DNA of 64,000 bases, from contig JAILXV010000001.1 of NCBI GenBank assembly GCA_045430285.1, positions 558,001-622,000 on the forward strand, read 5' to 3'. The notes below the pieces were generated by a model. It had not been told where the DNA came from, did not search any database, and saw only the letters and a list, made by a program, of their open reading frames with translations. The position numbers and the translations under genes were made by a program. Positions 43,625 to 52,233 of this stretch are shown here, piece by piece; position 1 is the stretch's first letter, and each line of letters opens with the position of its first letter. This DNA comes from Agarilytica sp045430285. Its GTDB lineage: Bacteria; Pseudomonadota; Gammaproteobacteria; Pseudomonadales; Cellvibrionaceae.

Positions 43625-43946
43625 ACGATATCCGTAAGCAAGGGAGTTATGGGCAGCATTGTACTGAATATTTTACTTATCAGCGATGTACACAGCTCTC
43701 GTTTTTTATAAACAGCTGTCCGACAAAAGTGCACACCCCAAATGATGGGGTGTGCATTAGAAGGCCAAATTCAAACGATCGACTCGATACCGAAGGTGGC
43801 TGTAGTGTGACCTGTTCGCCGCTTTACGCATCTTGTGCTGATTTCAAGGCAAGAAATACGGTACTTTTTACAATCCGAGGCTAACTATTAGCGAGTTTTT
43901 GTTGTATATTTTTGTAATAATTTCAATGAGTTTAGGCACAAACCTC
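43625..43946. other. divergent intergenic region before the TPR/motor operon
   Basis: 322 bases between the minus-strand barrel gene and the plus-strand operon. Besides the 11-bp hairpin at 43730-43756 no gene, RNA or repeat is seen. Short frames crossing it lack ribosome sites. Confidence 0.5.
43730..43756. promoter_or_regulatory. 11-bp perfect hairpin upstream of the TPR/motor operon
   Basis: TGCACACCCCA (43730-43740) and TGGGGTGTGCA (43746-43756) with a 5-base loop. It is followed by TTAG, not a T-run, so it is not an ordinary terminator. It lies about 190 bases before the first operon gene, where it could be an operator or RNA element. Confidence 0.5.
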
Positions 43947-44564
43947 ATGCATATACTACCTAATCGAATAACAATGTGTCTCATGCTCGTTTTTGCATCT
44001 TTAGCTCTGAATGCGCAAGAAGCGAGTGTTGATACCGAATGGGCAGAATCTATAGATGACCCGAGCATTGATTTCGGTGGTGACGCCGGACAGAAAAGCG
44101 CGCGAAACGCCTTAAATGAGGTTCAAAAGATCTCGCGTGATATTCAGTTGTTGAAAAGCGAGGTCATTGTACTCAATAAAGACCTGCGGCTAATGGAGGA
44201 GAAGCTTCTATTCCCCTCTAGCACTAAAGTGTCGTTTTTTGTGTCAGCGACCTCGGGTCAATTCTTTGATATCGAAAGCATAAAGCTCAAAATTGATGGC
44301 CGTTTTGTTTCTACCCATATCTACTCTGAAAAACAACGTGAAGCGCTTCTTCGTGGTGGCGTGCATAAGCTCTATATAACAAACTTATCCGAAGGCAAGC
44401 ACGATGTTATTGCCTTTTTTACTGGTATCGGCCCTGGTGGGCGTGCGTATAAGCGAGCGACGGAACTGCGAATGAAAAAAGGCCCAGGCAGCCAGTATTT
44501 AGAAATCGCGATTAGTGACGATACCGTCGCACAAGAACCCACATTTGAACTGAAGGTTTGGTAA
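43947..44564 (+). CDS. secreted coiled-coil/beta-domain protein, first gene of motor operon
   Basis: 205 residues from ATG 43947, whose product starts MHILPNRITMCLMLVFASLALNAQ, a good signal peptide; ATG at 43926 and a TTG at 43899 are weaker. A heptad region at about 55-95 (NEVQKISRDIQLLKSEVIVL onward) is followed by a beta-rich domain with VSFFVSATSGQFFDIESIKL and HDVIAFFTGIGPGGRAYKRA. No named family is recognised. Its place at the head of the operon, two bases before the next start, suggests a periplasmic part of the same machine. Confidence 0.7.
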   Translation: MHILPNRITMCLMLVFASLALNAQEASVDTEWAESIDDPSIDFGGDAGQKSARNALNEVQKISRDIQLLKSEVIVLNKDLRLMEEKLLFPSSTKVSFFVSATSGQFFDIESIKLKIDGRFVSTHIYSEKQREALLRGGVHKLYITNLSEGKHDVIAFFTGIGPGGRAYKRATELRMKKGPGSQYLEIAISDDTVAQEPTFELKVW

Positions 44565-44566
44565 GG

Positions 44567-46300
44567 GTGAGCCATCGGTACGGACAGGGCAGTGCGCGAG
44601 TCATTGTTGCCAGCGTGTGTCTCTGGTTTATGAGCGCTCAGGCCTCTGTGATTGATTCTCATGTTGAATCAAAGGCAGAGCTCGAATATGGGCTTGTCTA
44701 TTATGCGTTTTATCAAAAACGTTACTTCCGAGCGCTAGTCGAAGACGCTTATGCGGTCGCTAGGCAGAACAAAATAGCAATGAGTGACGAAGGAGAGCTG
44801 CTTAAGGGCGGAATGTTACTTTCCTACGGTATGGCGGACGATGCCAAGGTGATTTTTGAGACGCTTTTAGAAAAGAATGCGCCACCGCTTGTGCGTAATC
44901 GTGCATGGTATTTCATGGCGCGTTTTTACTATAACAAGTCCGATATTACGAATGCGGCAAAATCCCTAAGTTTCATAAAGGGTGAAATCCCGCAAGATTT
45001 GGTGTTCGACTATTATTATTTGTCGACGTTAGTAAAAACCGCTGCCAAAAGCGCCTTGCAAGACGAAGGTCTTGATAAAAGCTTGGTTGACGCGCCACAG
45101 TATCCCTATCTTTTGTTTAACTTGGCGATTGGCCAGCTTCGACAAGGTAAGCTGGTTCAAGCGGTAGCGAACCTCGAGCTTGTTAAGTCTTATGAGGGTG
45201 TGAACGAGGAGTATCTAGTGCTCTCAGATCGTGCGAAGCTTGCGCTTGCTCAAATAGCGATGCAAAAAGGGCGCTTTGATCAAGCTTGGAGATATTTAAC
45301 CGAAATTCGTACAACGGGTCTTTATTCAAATCGCGCGCTGCTGAACTATGCGTGGGCAGCAATTAAGATTAAACGTTTTCCAGATGCTACTGCTGCGTTA
45401 AAGCTGCTGAATACGCGCAGTATCGCGAGTCCTGAAGTTCAGGAAGCGAAGGTGTTGTTGGCACATTTGTACGAGCAGGAGGGATCGCCACGTAAAGCCT
45501 TGAAGGCGAATCTATTATCGATACAAGACTTTAAAACCGGCGTCGCCATGGTGAATGAAGCGCGAAGAATTATTGATAAGCAAGATGTTCCCGAGGAATT
45601 TATTACGAATATGGATGCCATTATTGATGATTCGGATTGGCATAGCGCCACGCCGAGCGTCGATTATAAGAATCTGACGCCATTTTTAATCGACTTAATG
45701 TCGGGGCATCCATTTAACGAAACCTTAAAAGAGCTGGCGGATTTATACTATTTAAGAGAGAACCTCCAGTATTGGCTTCAGCAAGCGAGGGAGCACCTTA
45801 TCATCATGGAAAATGCGACAAAGAAGGCATTTGATGAAAAAAGTCACGAATTAGTGAGGGAAAGCGCACAGTTTAAAGGTCGCTTTAAAGACAAAAAGTC
45901 AGAGCTTAATCTTCTTAATCTAACCTTAGATAAAGAAGATCAGTCGCGTATCGATGTCTTATTGAAGTCGACCAGCGAGGCTCTCGCGGTTTTTGACGAG
46001 AAAGTCGAAATGTTTAGCTCCTTAGAGAATGTTTATACATTGCCTAGTAGCTACCGGCCAGAAATTAACGCCTTACATCGGCGAATCAAAATGCTATTAC
46101 AGAAAACTGAGCTCAGTATCGTCAAACTAGAACCCGTAATGCGCAGCTTAGTAAAAGCAGAGTTGGATAAACATGAAGAGCGTATGAACTATTATTCTGC
46201 ACAGTCTCGATTAGCGAAGGCGCGTTTGTACGACACAACATTGTCGACCTTACGTGACGCGCAGCAAGTTATTAAAGAAGAGCAGGGGGCGTCCCAGTGA
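44567..46300 (+). CDS. periplasmic TPR-repeat protein
   Basis: 577 residues from GTG 44567 (an AAGG lies 10 bases before; TTG 44558 is an alternative). Signal peptide IVASVCLWFMSAQA, then about a dozen helix pairs in TPR style (GMLLSYGMADDAKVIFETLL, FNLAIGQLRQGKLVQAVANL, LLNYAWAAIKIKRFPDATAA), followed by a helical, coiled-coil-like C-terminus (SEALAVFDEKVEMFSSLENV and on). TPR proteins of this type act as periplasmic scaffolds. Its stop overlaps the next start by GTGA. A counterpart would be Myxococcus GltC/GltD-type proteins; this is inferred from context. Confidence 0.8.
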   Translation: MSHRYGQGSARVIVASVCLWFMSAQASVIDSHVESKAELEYGLVYYAFYQKRYFRALVEDAYAVARQNKIAMSDEGELLKGGMLLSYGMADDAKVIFETLLEKNAPPLVRNRAWYFMARFYYNKSDITNAAKSLSFIKGEIPQDLVFDYYYLSTLVKTAAKSALQDEGLDKSLVDAPQYPYLLFNLAIGQLRQGKLVQAVANLELVKSYEGVNEEYLVLSDRAKLALAQIAMQKGRFDQAWRYLTEIRTTGLYSNRALLNYAWAAIKIKRFPDATAALKLLNTRSIASPEVQEAKVLLAHLYEQEGSPRKALKANLLSIQDFKTGVAMVNEARRIIDKQDVPEEFITNMDAIIDDSDWHSATPSVDYKNLTPFLIDLMSGHPFNETLKELADLYYLRENLQYWLQQAREHLIIMENATKKAFDEKSHELVRESAQFKGRFKDKKSELNLLNLTLDKEDQSRIDVLLKSTSEALAVFDEKVEMFSSLENVYTLPSSYRPEINALHRRIKMLLQKTELSIVKLEPVMRSLVKAELDKHEERMNYYSAQSRLAKARLYDTTLSTLRDAQQVIKEEQGASQ

Positions 46301-49164
46301 GAGCCATAAAACCCGTGCGCCCATTCTTTAAAAGTATCTGTACTACAGCATTGCTAACGGCGGTGGTGTCTTGCGCCTCTAATAACACCCAAACCTTGGG
46401 TCAGCTTAAATACGAAGAAGAACAAGAAAAAGAAATCGAATTCGAAAAACTCACGCATGAACAAGTTAGAAATGAATACAAAGAGCTGATTGACTTATTT
46501 GAAGACGAGAAACTAAAAGAACGCATTGAGCGTCGGATTGCCGATGTATATATGATGGAAGCGGTAGACGATCAGCTTGAAGACGAAGAAACAAGTGAAT
46601 ATGTCGAAGCGATCAAAGCATATCGAAATATTCTTGAGCGCTATCCTGACTCGCCTGATAACGCTGAAGTATTCTATCAGTTAGCCAAAGCGTACGATTT
46701 GGAAGGCGAGCAACAGGAAGCAATGCGCATGCTTACCGAACTCGTAAGGCGCCATCCCACCTATAAAAATATATCGGAGGCACATTTCCGCAAGGCGGAT
46801 ATTCATTTTAATTGGCAAGAATACGATCAAGCAAAGGCGTCTTATTCTGCCGTCACAAGATTGTCCGAAGGGCGTTTACTGTTGAATGCCCACTATATGT
46901 TGGGCTGGGTGCACTACAAGCAGCTCGCTTTTGAAGCGGGTGTAAATGATTTCGCTTTCGTTCTTAACAAAATACTTGTACCAGGGCGCGATATTGCCTC
47001 GCTAAACAAAGCGGAAAAGCCTCTCGTTGAAGATTCTATACATTCAATGAGTCTTGCATTGGATAAAATTGGCGGTGCGGAAACCATCCCCGAGATTGAT
47101 AGTATTTCTGACCGTGATTACACCTGGATGCTCTATGATCATCTAGGTGAGTATTATTTGGAAAAAGAACTATATGAACAATCTGCAAAAACGTTTAGAT
47201 ATTTTGTTCGCGCCCATCCCAAGTCAGATAAAGCGCCGACGCTTCATAAAAAGCTAATAAGTGCTTATACCAAAGGAAAATTTCCACGACAGGCCTTGGC
47301 CGAAAAAGAACGTTATGTACGTTCATACGGTATCACGTCGAACTACCCAGGAAATTCAGAAGGGATTCGCGCAGAAATATCGTCCCAGCTTATCGTGTTC
47401 TTAGAGGAATTGGCGCGGTTTAATTATACCGACGCCCAGTTCTTTCTTGGCGAAGTTAAAAAAGAAAAAGATGCCAACAAGGATAATTTCGATACAGTTA
47501 AGACCAGTAAGCTAGAAAAGGACGCCATTATCGCATTTACGCGCTCCGCGGAGTTCTATGGTGAGTATATTCAAACATTCCCTCAAGACCAGCGCGTCGA
47601 TGAAATGCGCTTTTTAAAGGCGGAAGCACATTTCCAAGCGAAGCAATACTTGTTGTCGGCAGAGGATTATGAGCTTGTGGCTTATCATCCGGTTGGTTCA
47701 AGCGCGAAAGAGAATGCGGCTGACTCAGGGTATGCTGCAATTATCTCTTACCAGAATCATATTGAATCCTTTGCTGGAAAACAGAAAAAACGCGTGAAGA
47801 AGTTTCGTGGAATTGCTGTTGACAGCATGCTCCGATTTTCCAAGAAGTTTGATGCCGACGAACGTTCTCCCACGGTACTTACTAACGCTGCTGAATATCT
47901 CTTTGGTCTGAATCAATATGAGCGTGCCATCAGTGTGGCGCAAGATCTCGTCGCTAAAGAAAATCTGGATGAGACCTTATTAAAGACTGCTTATGGCATC
48001 TTGGCTCATTCATTTTTCAAGTTAGAGCGTTATGCTGAAGCTGAAACTAGCTATGTTAGTCAGCGTGAGCTTGTGGCCGTTGAATCTGAAGAATACGTTA
48101 AAATTTCCGAACGTATTGCCGCGACAGTATTTAAAAATGCTGAAGTTATCGAGTTAACAAAAGGTAAATTGGCAGCGGCTTTGGAATTGTTAAAATTAAA
48201 GCTGTTAACGCCAGACTCGCCCATTCGTATAACCGCCCAATACGATGCAGCGACCTTGTTGCTTGGTGTCAGCGAATGGTCCAAAGCGATTACAGAACTT
48301 GCTGAACTCGCAAGGCTTTATCCCGATCACGAATTAGCGGTTGAGTTTCCCCGTAAACTCGCACTTGCTTATCAAAAGAACGTTGACTGGGGTAAAGCTG
48401 CACATGCGTATTTGGCGCTATATAAAAACGACCCAGATCCAGAGATTAAACGAGAAGGGTTGTTTCTTGCTGCCAGTATGTATGAAAAGGCAATGGATTA
48501 TGATTTGGCGATTAAATATTTCAAGCGCTATGCCTATGATTATGAACAACCCTTCGATACTCGAATGGAGGCGCGTTTCCATCTGGCGACAAACTATGAA
48601 ACGTTGGGCGATATCGGTAAACAGTTATATTGGTTGCGGCGAATTATAGCGGGGGATGCAAAATCCGGAGAGCAAAGAACCGAACGCAGCCGTTGGCTGG
48701 CGGCTTGGTCAAACGCAAAATATGGCGATTATTTCGCTTCAGAGTTTCGTAAGAAAAAATTGCGCCAGCCACTACAGCGCAGCTTACCTAAGAAAAAACA
48801 GTTTTTTGAAGATGCTTCAGCGCGTTATCAAAAATCCGCTGACTACGGAATTCTCGAATTCGTAACAATGTCGAGTTATAAAATCGGTTCTCTGTATCAA
48901 AATTTTGCGACGGACCTTCGTCGTGCACCGAAGCCTTCCGGTTTAAGTGCAGGGGATGTGCATATCTACAATGAAATTATAGAAGAGCAAGCAAGTCCAT
49001 TTGATCAGCTTGCCGTCGAAGTGCATCAAGCCAACATAGACAAGGCGTGGGAAGGCCATTTTGATTCATGGATTGCTCAAAGCTTTGGTGCGTTAAGTAA
49101 ACTTTATCCCGATCGCTACAACAAACAAGAAGTTAGCGCGACCTATGGTGAAGAGATAAGGTAA
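46297..49164 (+). CDS. large TPR lipoprotein (GltD/GltI-like scaffold candidate)
   Basis: 955 residues. Lipobox TAVVSC with C26, so acylated; next residues ASNN do not contain Asp at +2, compatible with outer-membrane sorting. A charged coiled coil (30-75) is followed by many TPR units: EVFYQLAKAYDLEGEQQEAM, AHFRKADIHFNWQEYDQAKA, LYDHLGEYYLEKELYEQSAK, AYGILAHSFFKLERYAEAET, REGLFLAASMYEKAMDYDLA. GTG start overlaps the previous stop, and its own stop TAA overlaps the next ATG by one base. Such size and order recall the giant TPR proteins of Myxococcus gliding loci. Confidence 0.85.
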   Translation: MRAIKPVRPFFKSICTTALLTAVVSCASNNTQTLGQLKYEEEQEKEIEFEKLTHEQVRNEYKELIDLFEDEKLKERIERRIADVYMMEAVDDQLEDEETSEYVEAIKAYRNILERYPDSPDNAEVFYQLAKAYDLEGEQQEAMRMLTELVRRHPTYKNISEAHFRKADIHFNWQEYDQAKASYSAVTRLSEGRLLLNAHYMLGWVHYKQLAFEAGVNDFAFVLNKILVPGRDIASLNKAEKPLVEDSIHSMSLALDKIGGAETIPEIDSISDRDYTWMLYDHLGEYYLEKELYEQSAKTFRYFVRAHPKSDKAPTLHKKLISAYTKGKFPRQALAEKERYVRSYGITSNYPGNSEGIRAEISSQLIVFLEELARFNYTDAQFFLGEVKKEKDANKDNFDTVKTSKLEKDAIIAFTRSAEFYGEYIQTFPQDQRVDEMRFLKAEAHFQAKQYLLSAEDYELVAYHPVGSSAKENAADSGYAAIISYQNHIESFAGKQKKRVKKFRGIAVDSMLRFSKKFDADERSPTVLTNAAEYLFGLNQYERAISVAQDLVAKENLDETLLKTAYGILAHSFFKLERYAEAETSYVSQRELVAVESEEYVKISERIAATVFKNAEVIELTKGKLAAALELLKLKLLTPDSPIRITAQYDAATLLLGVSEWSKAITELAELARLYPDHELAVEFPRKLALAYQKNVDWGKAAHAYLALYKNDPDPEIKREGLFLAASMYEKAMDYDLAIKYFKRYAYDYEQPFDTRMEARFHLATNYETLGDIGKQLYWLRRIIAGDAKSGEQRTERSRWLAAWSNAKYGDYFASEFRKKKLRQPLQRSLPKKKQFFEDASARYQKSADYGILEFVTMSSYKIGSLYQNFATDLRRAPKPSGLSAGDVHIYNEIIEEQASPFDQLAVEVHQANIDKAWEGHFDSWIAQSFGALSKLYPDRYNKQEVSATYGEEIR

Positions 49165-49916
49165 TGAAAATGATGTATATGTTTAAAATCGGTTTTTACG
49201 CTTTACTGTTAGTTTTGATGATGGCCTGCGGTAGCGCAGGGATCAAGAGAAATAGCAACGATGTGGTCGTTGCGCCAGAACTAATGGATACAGGACAATA
49301 TTTACCGCAACAGACATTCGATGGAAAAACATCGACTTTTTTGCCCTATGAGCATAAGGAAAATCCTTATCTGGCACTGGAAGGCAAAATTAAAAAGGAA
49401 GCGGTAACAAAATTTATTGAAGCACGTCGCGCATTAAGAAGTAACGAACTAGCGCTGGCTGAGAAACTATTTGAAGAAGTGTCCGTGATCGATCCAGACT
49501 TGTCTGGCCCCTGGGTGATGCGTGGTGATATCGCCTTAAAATCTCAGGACAGAGCTAGAGCAGTGACACATTTTCAAAAAGCGATCTCGGTGAATGCCAA
49601 AAATATCAATGCGTATATAAAGCTTGCCAAGACTCAGCGGCAATTAGGTAAATTTATTGACGCCCAGAATACCTATGCCAATGCTTTACAGGTATGGCCC
49701 GACTTCCCTGAAGCGCATTTAAACTTGGGTATACTTTACGATATTTATCTGAACCAAGCTTTACAGGCACAAAAGCATATGGAGGCGTATGTATTTTTGA
49801 CAGAAGATGAGAATGCTCAGGTTGCACTTTGGTTGCGGGAGATTCAAAAACGTACAGGTGTGGCGCCAAGTTTAACTCAGAAGCGGGGGGCGGATAGCGC
49901 GATTTCCGTAAATTAA
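49164..49916 (+). CDS. TPR lipoprotein (GltE/AglT-like candidate)
   Basis: 250 residues. Lipobox LMMACGS (C22). TPR pairs at about 85-215: RALRSNELALAEKLFEEVSV, PWVMRGDIALKSQDRARAVT, YIKLAKTQRQLGKFIDAQNT and AHLNLGILYDIYLNQ. It is an outer-membrane or inner-leaflet lipoprotein by lipobox alone. It matches in size and position the small TPR lipoprotein (GltE/AglT) of Myxococcus gliding machinery. Confidence 0.82.
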   Translation: MKMMYMFKIGFYALLLVLMMACGSAGIKRNSNDVVVAPELMDTGQYLPQQTFDGKTSTFLPYEHKENPYLALEGKIKKEAVTKFIEARRALRSNELALAEKLFEEVSVIDPDLSGPWVMRGDIALKSQDRARAVTHFQKAISVNAKNINAYIKLAKTQRQLGKFIDAQNTYANALQVWPDFPEAHLNLGILYDIYLNQALQAQKHMEAYVFLTEDENAQVALWLREIQKRTGVAPSLTQKRGADSAISVN

Positions 49917-49920
49917 TCTC

Positions 49921-50247
49921 ATGGTGAAACGATTTTTTCTGATCTTTTGTGTAGTATGCCCAACGGCCTTTGCTGAAGATGCCGTTAATTCTGACGCAGA
50001 GAAAAAGGCTAGGCTTAGTGCTGAAGAGCCGACGCTATTTTTGGAGTCGACATTAGTCGGCGACAAAGAACAGCCAACTGTCAGCTATTTTATCCCTTGG
50101 AAGGGAACGGGCACGCCAGACAATCTCCATTGGAACCTGGAACAAAAAAACGACAGAACCTTGGATGTGATTGATCGGGATATTATGGTGCGTTCGATGT
50201 CGATATATAACGAGCTGAATATGGAGAACGTACCCGCGCCCGAGTAA
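49921..50247 (+). CDS. small periplasmic protein of motor operon
   Basis: 108 residues. Signal peptide (FFLIFCVVCPTAFA), then a short domain with LFLESTLVGDKEQPTVSYFI and PWKGTG, ending DRDIMVRSMSIYNELN. Short proteins with a 'strand-Gly-Asp-x-Glu-x-Pro-strand-IPWK' pattern accompany TolQ/R-type gene sets, but I cannot assign a name. Four bases after the TPR lipoprotein stop and 81 before the TolQ-like gene. Confidence 0.72.
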   Translation: MVKRFFLIFCVVCPTAFAEDAVNSDAEKKARLSAEEPTLFLESTLVGDKEQPTVSYFIPWKGTGTPDNLHWNLEQKNDRTLDVIDRDIMVRSMSIYNELNMENVPAPE

Positions 50248-50328
50248 TGGAAGCGTTATGTTTCTAAGCGTTGGTATCGTTGAACGATAGTAGCATTAAT
50301 GAACAAAATGATTTAAAGAGAACAGGTC

Positions 50329-51138
50329 ATGGTTGATATTTACAGTACGATTACTCGTTTCTTTCAAGACGGTGGTTTATTTATTTATCCTATTGCGTTG
50401 GTGCTTGCCGTTGGCTTGGCCATTGCGGTAGAGCGTTGGGTGTATCTCACCAGAGAGCGTCACCGCAATGCTAAAGCCTTTGAGGATTTCTTGCCGCTAT
50501 TGAGAACCACTGACCTAGATAAAATGCAGCTCTATACCCGAGAAGTGAGTGTGCCCGTCACTCGTATTATCGGATGTGGGCTCGATATGATGAAAGTTTC
50601 AAAGCAACGTGCCGATATTGAAAATTCCATGAGTGAAGGAATGCTAGAGACTATGCCGCGGATAGAAGAGCGTACGGGCTATTTGGCGGTGTTAGCTAAT
50701 GTTGCGACCTTACTTGGTCTACTCGGCACTATCATCGGCCTTATTGGCGCGTTTACCGCGGTTGCCAATGCTGATCCCGCTGAAAAATCAGAGCTCCTGT
50801 CCCTGTCTATCTCTGTCGCGATGAATACAACGGCATTTGGTCTCATTTCAGCAATTCCGCTTTTGGTCTTACATGCAACATTACAAAGCAAAACCGGAAA
50901 AATTATTACAAGTATCGAAATGGCGGCGGTTAAGTTTCTCAATATTATGACGATCCATCGCTTGATCGAAGCTGGGTTACCCCGTCCAGGTGCCGCTAGT
51001 GCATTTAGTCAGGTACAACCTGCCGAGCCTGATGCGGTAGTGGTTGAAGTTGAGGAGCAGCCGGAAATCGAAGAAGAGCCAGCGCAAGATACGGAAGCTG
51101 GCGAAGACGATAGCGCCGATTCCGATAATTCAAAATAA
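50329..51138 (+). CDS. TolQ/ExbB/MotA-type proton channel subunit (AglR-like)
   Basis: 269 residues. Three membrane helices at about 18-37, 115-140 and 155-178; the family cores LLGLLGTIIGLIGAF and LSISVAMNTTAFGLISAIPLL are present. The soluble loop includes METMPRIEERTGYLAVLANV. The C-terminal 45 residues are very acidic (EVEEQPEIEEEPAQDTEAGE) and not typical of TolQ. With the following two ExbD-type proteins it should form a 5:2-type ion-driven stator. AglR of Myxococcus is the suggested counterpart. Confidence 0.9.
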   Translation: MVDIYSTITRFFQDGGLFIYPIALVLAVGLAIAVERWVYLTRERHRNAKAFEDFLPLLRTTDLDKMQLYTREVSVPVTRIIGCGLDMMKVSKQRADIENSMSEGMLETMPRIEERTGYLAVLANVATLLGLLGTIIGLIGAFTAVANADPAEKSELLSLSISVAMNTTAFGLISAIPLLVLHATLQSKTGKIITSIEMAAVKFLNIMTIHRLIEAGLPRPGAASAFSQVQPAEPDAVVVEVEEQPEIEEEPAQDTEAGEDDSADSDNSK

Positions 51139-51162
51139 CTGCTTCTGAGATCGTTTTTCTCG

Positions 51163-51684
51163 ATGAATTTTAAATTTAAGCAAAAGACTGAAGAAACGGC
51201 TGATATTGATGTAACGTCGTTCATGAATCTGATGATCGTGCTGGTGCCAGTGCTTTTGTTAAGTATGACGTTTACTCAGACGACGGTTTTGGAAATTAAA
51301 CTACCTGAATTGACGGGAGGCGCAGTCGCGACCGATTCCCCTCAATCTAAATTAGAAGTGGAAATTTCTCAGACTGGCTATCGTGTCTATTACCCAGAAA
51401 ATACGCTTGTTCAAGAAATTCCCGCACTCGAGACGGAAGAAGGTAAGGTATATGACCATAGAAAGCTGTCTTATATTCTTCAGGTAATAAAACGACAGGC
51501 AAGTGAAAAAACCGACGTTTTATTGCGGTCTGAACTCGATATCGATTACCAGTATATTGTTGCCACGATGGATACACTCAAGTCTTATCGTACTGTAGTG
51601 GCGGCCAGCGTCGTTGAAATCGAATTGTTCCCCGAAATCGCCTTAGATGACTCACGAACCGTGGTGAAATCACGCATACAATGA
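51163..51684 (+). CDS. ExbD/TolR-family protein with Asn at the usual proton-carrying Asp
   Basis: 173 residues: cytoplasmic tail, one membrane helix (about 19-39) and a periplasmic domain. The helix is normally preceded by VTPFVDVxxxLL with an essential Asp; here it is VTSFMNLMIVLVPVLL, so Asn22 replaces Asp (codon AAT). The periplasmic part (KLEVEISQTGYRVYYPEN, DVLLRSELDIDYQYIVATMD) keeps the ExbD fold. It would pair with the following paralogue, which has Asp. Stop overlaps the next ATG as ATGA. Confidence 0.88.
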   Translation: MNFKFKQKTEETADIDVTSFMNLMIVLVPVLLLSMTFTQTTVLEIKLPELTGGAVATDSPQSKLEVEISQTGYRVYYPENTLVQEIPALETEEGKVYDHRKLSYILQVIKRQASEKTDVLLRSELDIDYQYIVATMDTLKSYRTVVAASVVEIELFPEIALDDSRTVVKSRIQ

Positions 51685-52232
51685 TTAGCTCTACTGTCTT
51701 TTATTCAAGAGAAAAGAAATCGGGTTCGCCTAAGCTGAGCTTGGTCGCCCTTATGGATATTTTCACCATACTTGTGTTCTTTTTGCTTTTGAATTCAGGT
51801 GAAGCGCAGAAGATTGAGAACGCAAAGTTTGTTCACTTACCCGACTCCACTAAAGGCCAGGTTCCGCACGAAGAATTAATGGTGATGGTGAATGCCGACG
51901 AAATATGGGTGGGGAAAGAAAAAATCGCAGATGTTAAAGATGTCTTAAAAGGCCCAGAAGACATTATCGAGCCTCTCGAATTAAAACTGATTGAACATAA
52001 AGAAAAACTAGGTGAGCTGACTCCGTTCCAAGAAAAAAATGGTCTAGCCGTTATTATTATGGGCGACAAAGTAGTCCCCTATGTATTGCTTAAAAGTGTG
52101 ATGGCGACATGCCGAAAACAACTCTTTTTAAATATGTCGCTTGCAGTCAATCGAGTTGTTGATTCATCTGTTCCGGCACCAGCATTACCCGCTCTTGATA
52201 GCGTACCTTCTAGTAAAGAAGGTGGTAACTAA
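51681..52232 (+). CDS. ExbD/TolR-family protein with conserved Asp (AglQ/AglS-like)
   Basis: 183 residues. Membrane helix LVALMDIFTILVFFLLLNSG carries the proton-binding Asp (D26). Periplasmic part with VHLPDSTKGQ and LMVMVNADEIWVGKEKI, then PYVLLKSVMATCRKQLF. It forms, with the Asn-type partner, the asymmetric pair expected for two-TolR motors such as AglQ/AglS. One base separates it from the TonB-like gene. Confidence 0.88.
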   Translation: MISSTVFYSREKKSGSPKLSLVALMDIFTILVFFLLLNSGEAQKIENAKFVHLPDSTKGQVPHEELMVMVNADEIWVGKEKIADVKDVLKGPEDIIEPLELKLIEHKEKLGELTPFQEKNGLAVIIMGDKVVPYVLLKSVMATCRKQLFLNMSLAVNRVVDSSVPAPALPALDSVPSSKEGGN

Positions 52233-52233
52233 T

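Noticed and set aside
43486..43884. Plus-strand frame of 132 codons
   Set aside because: Overlaps the signal-peptide end of a real minus-strand barrel gene and the divergent intergenic hairpin; no start signals.
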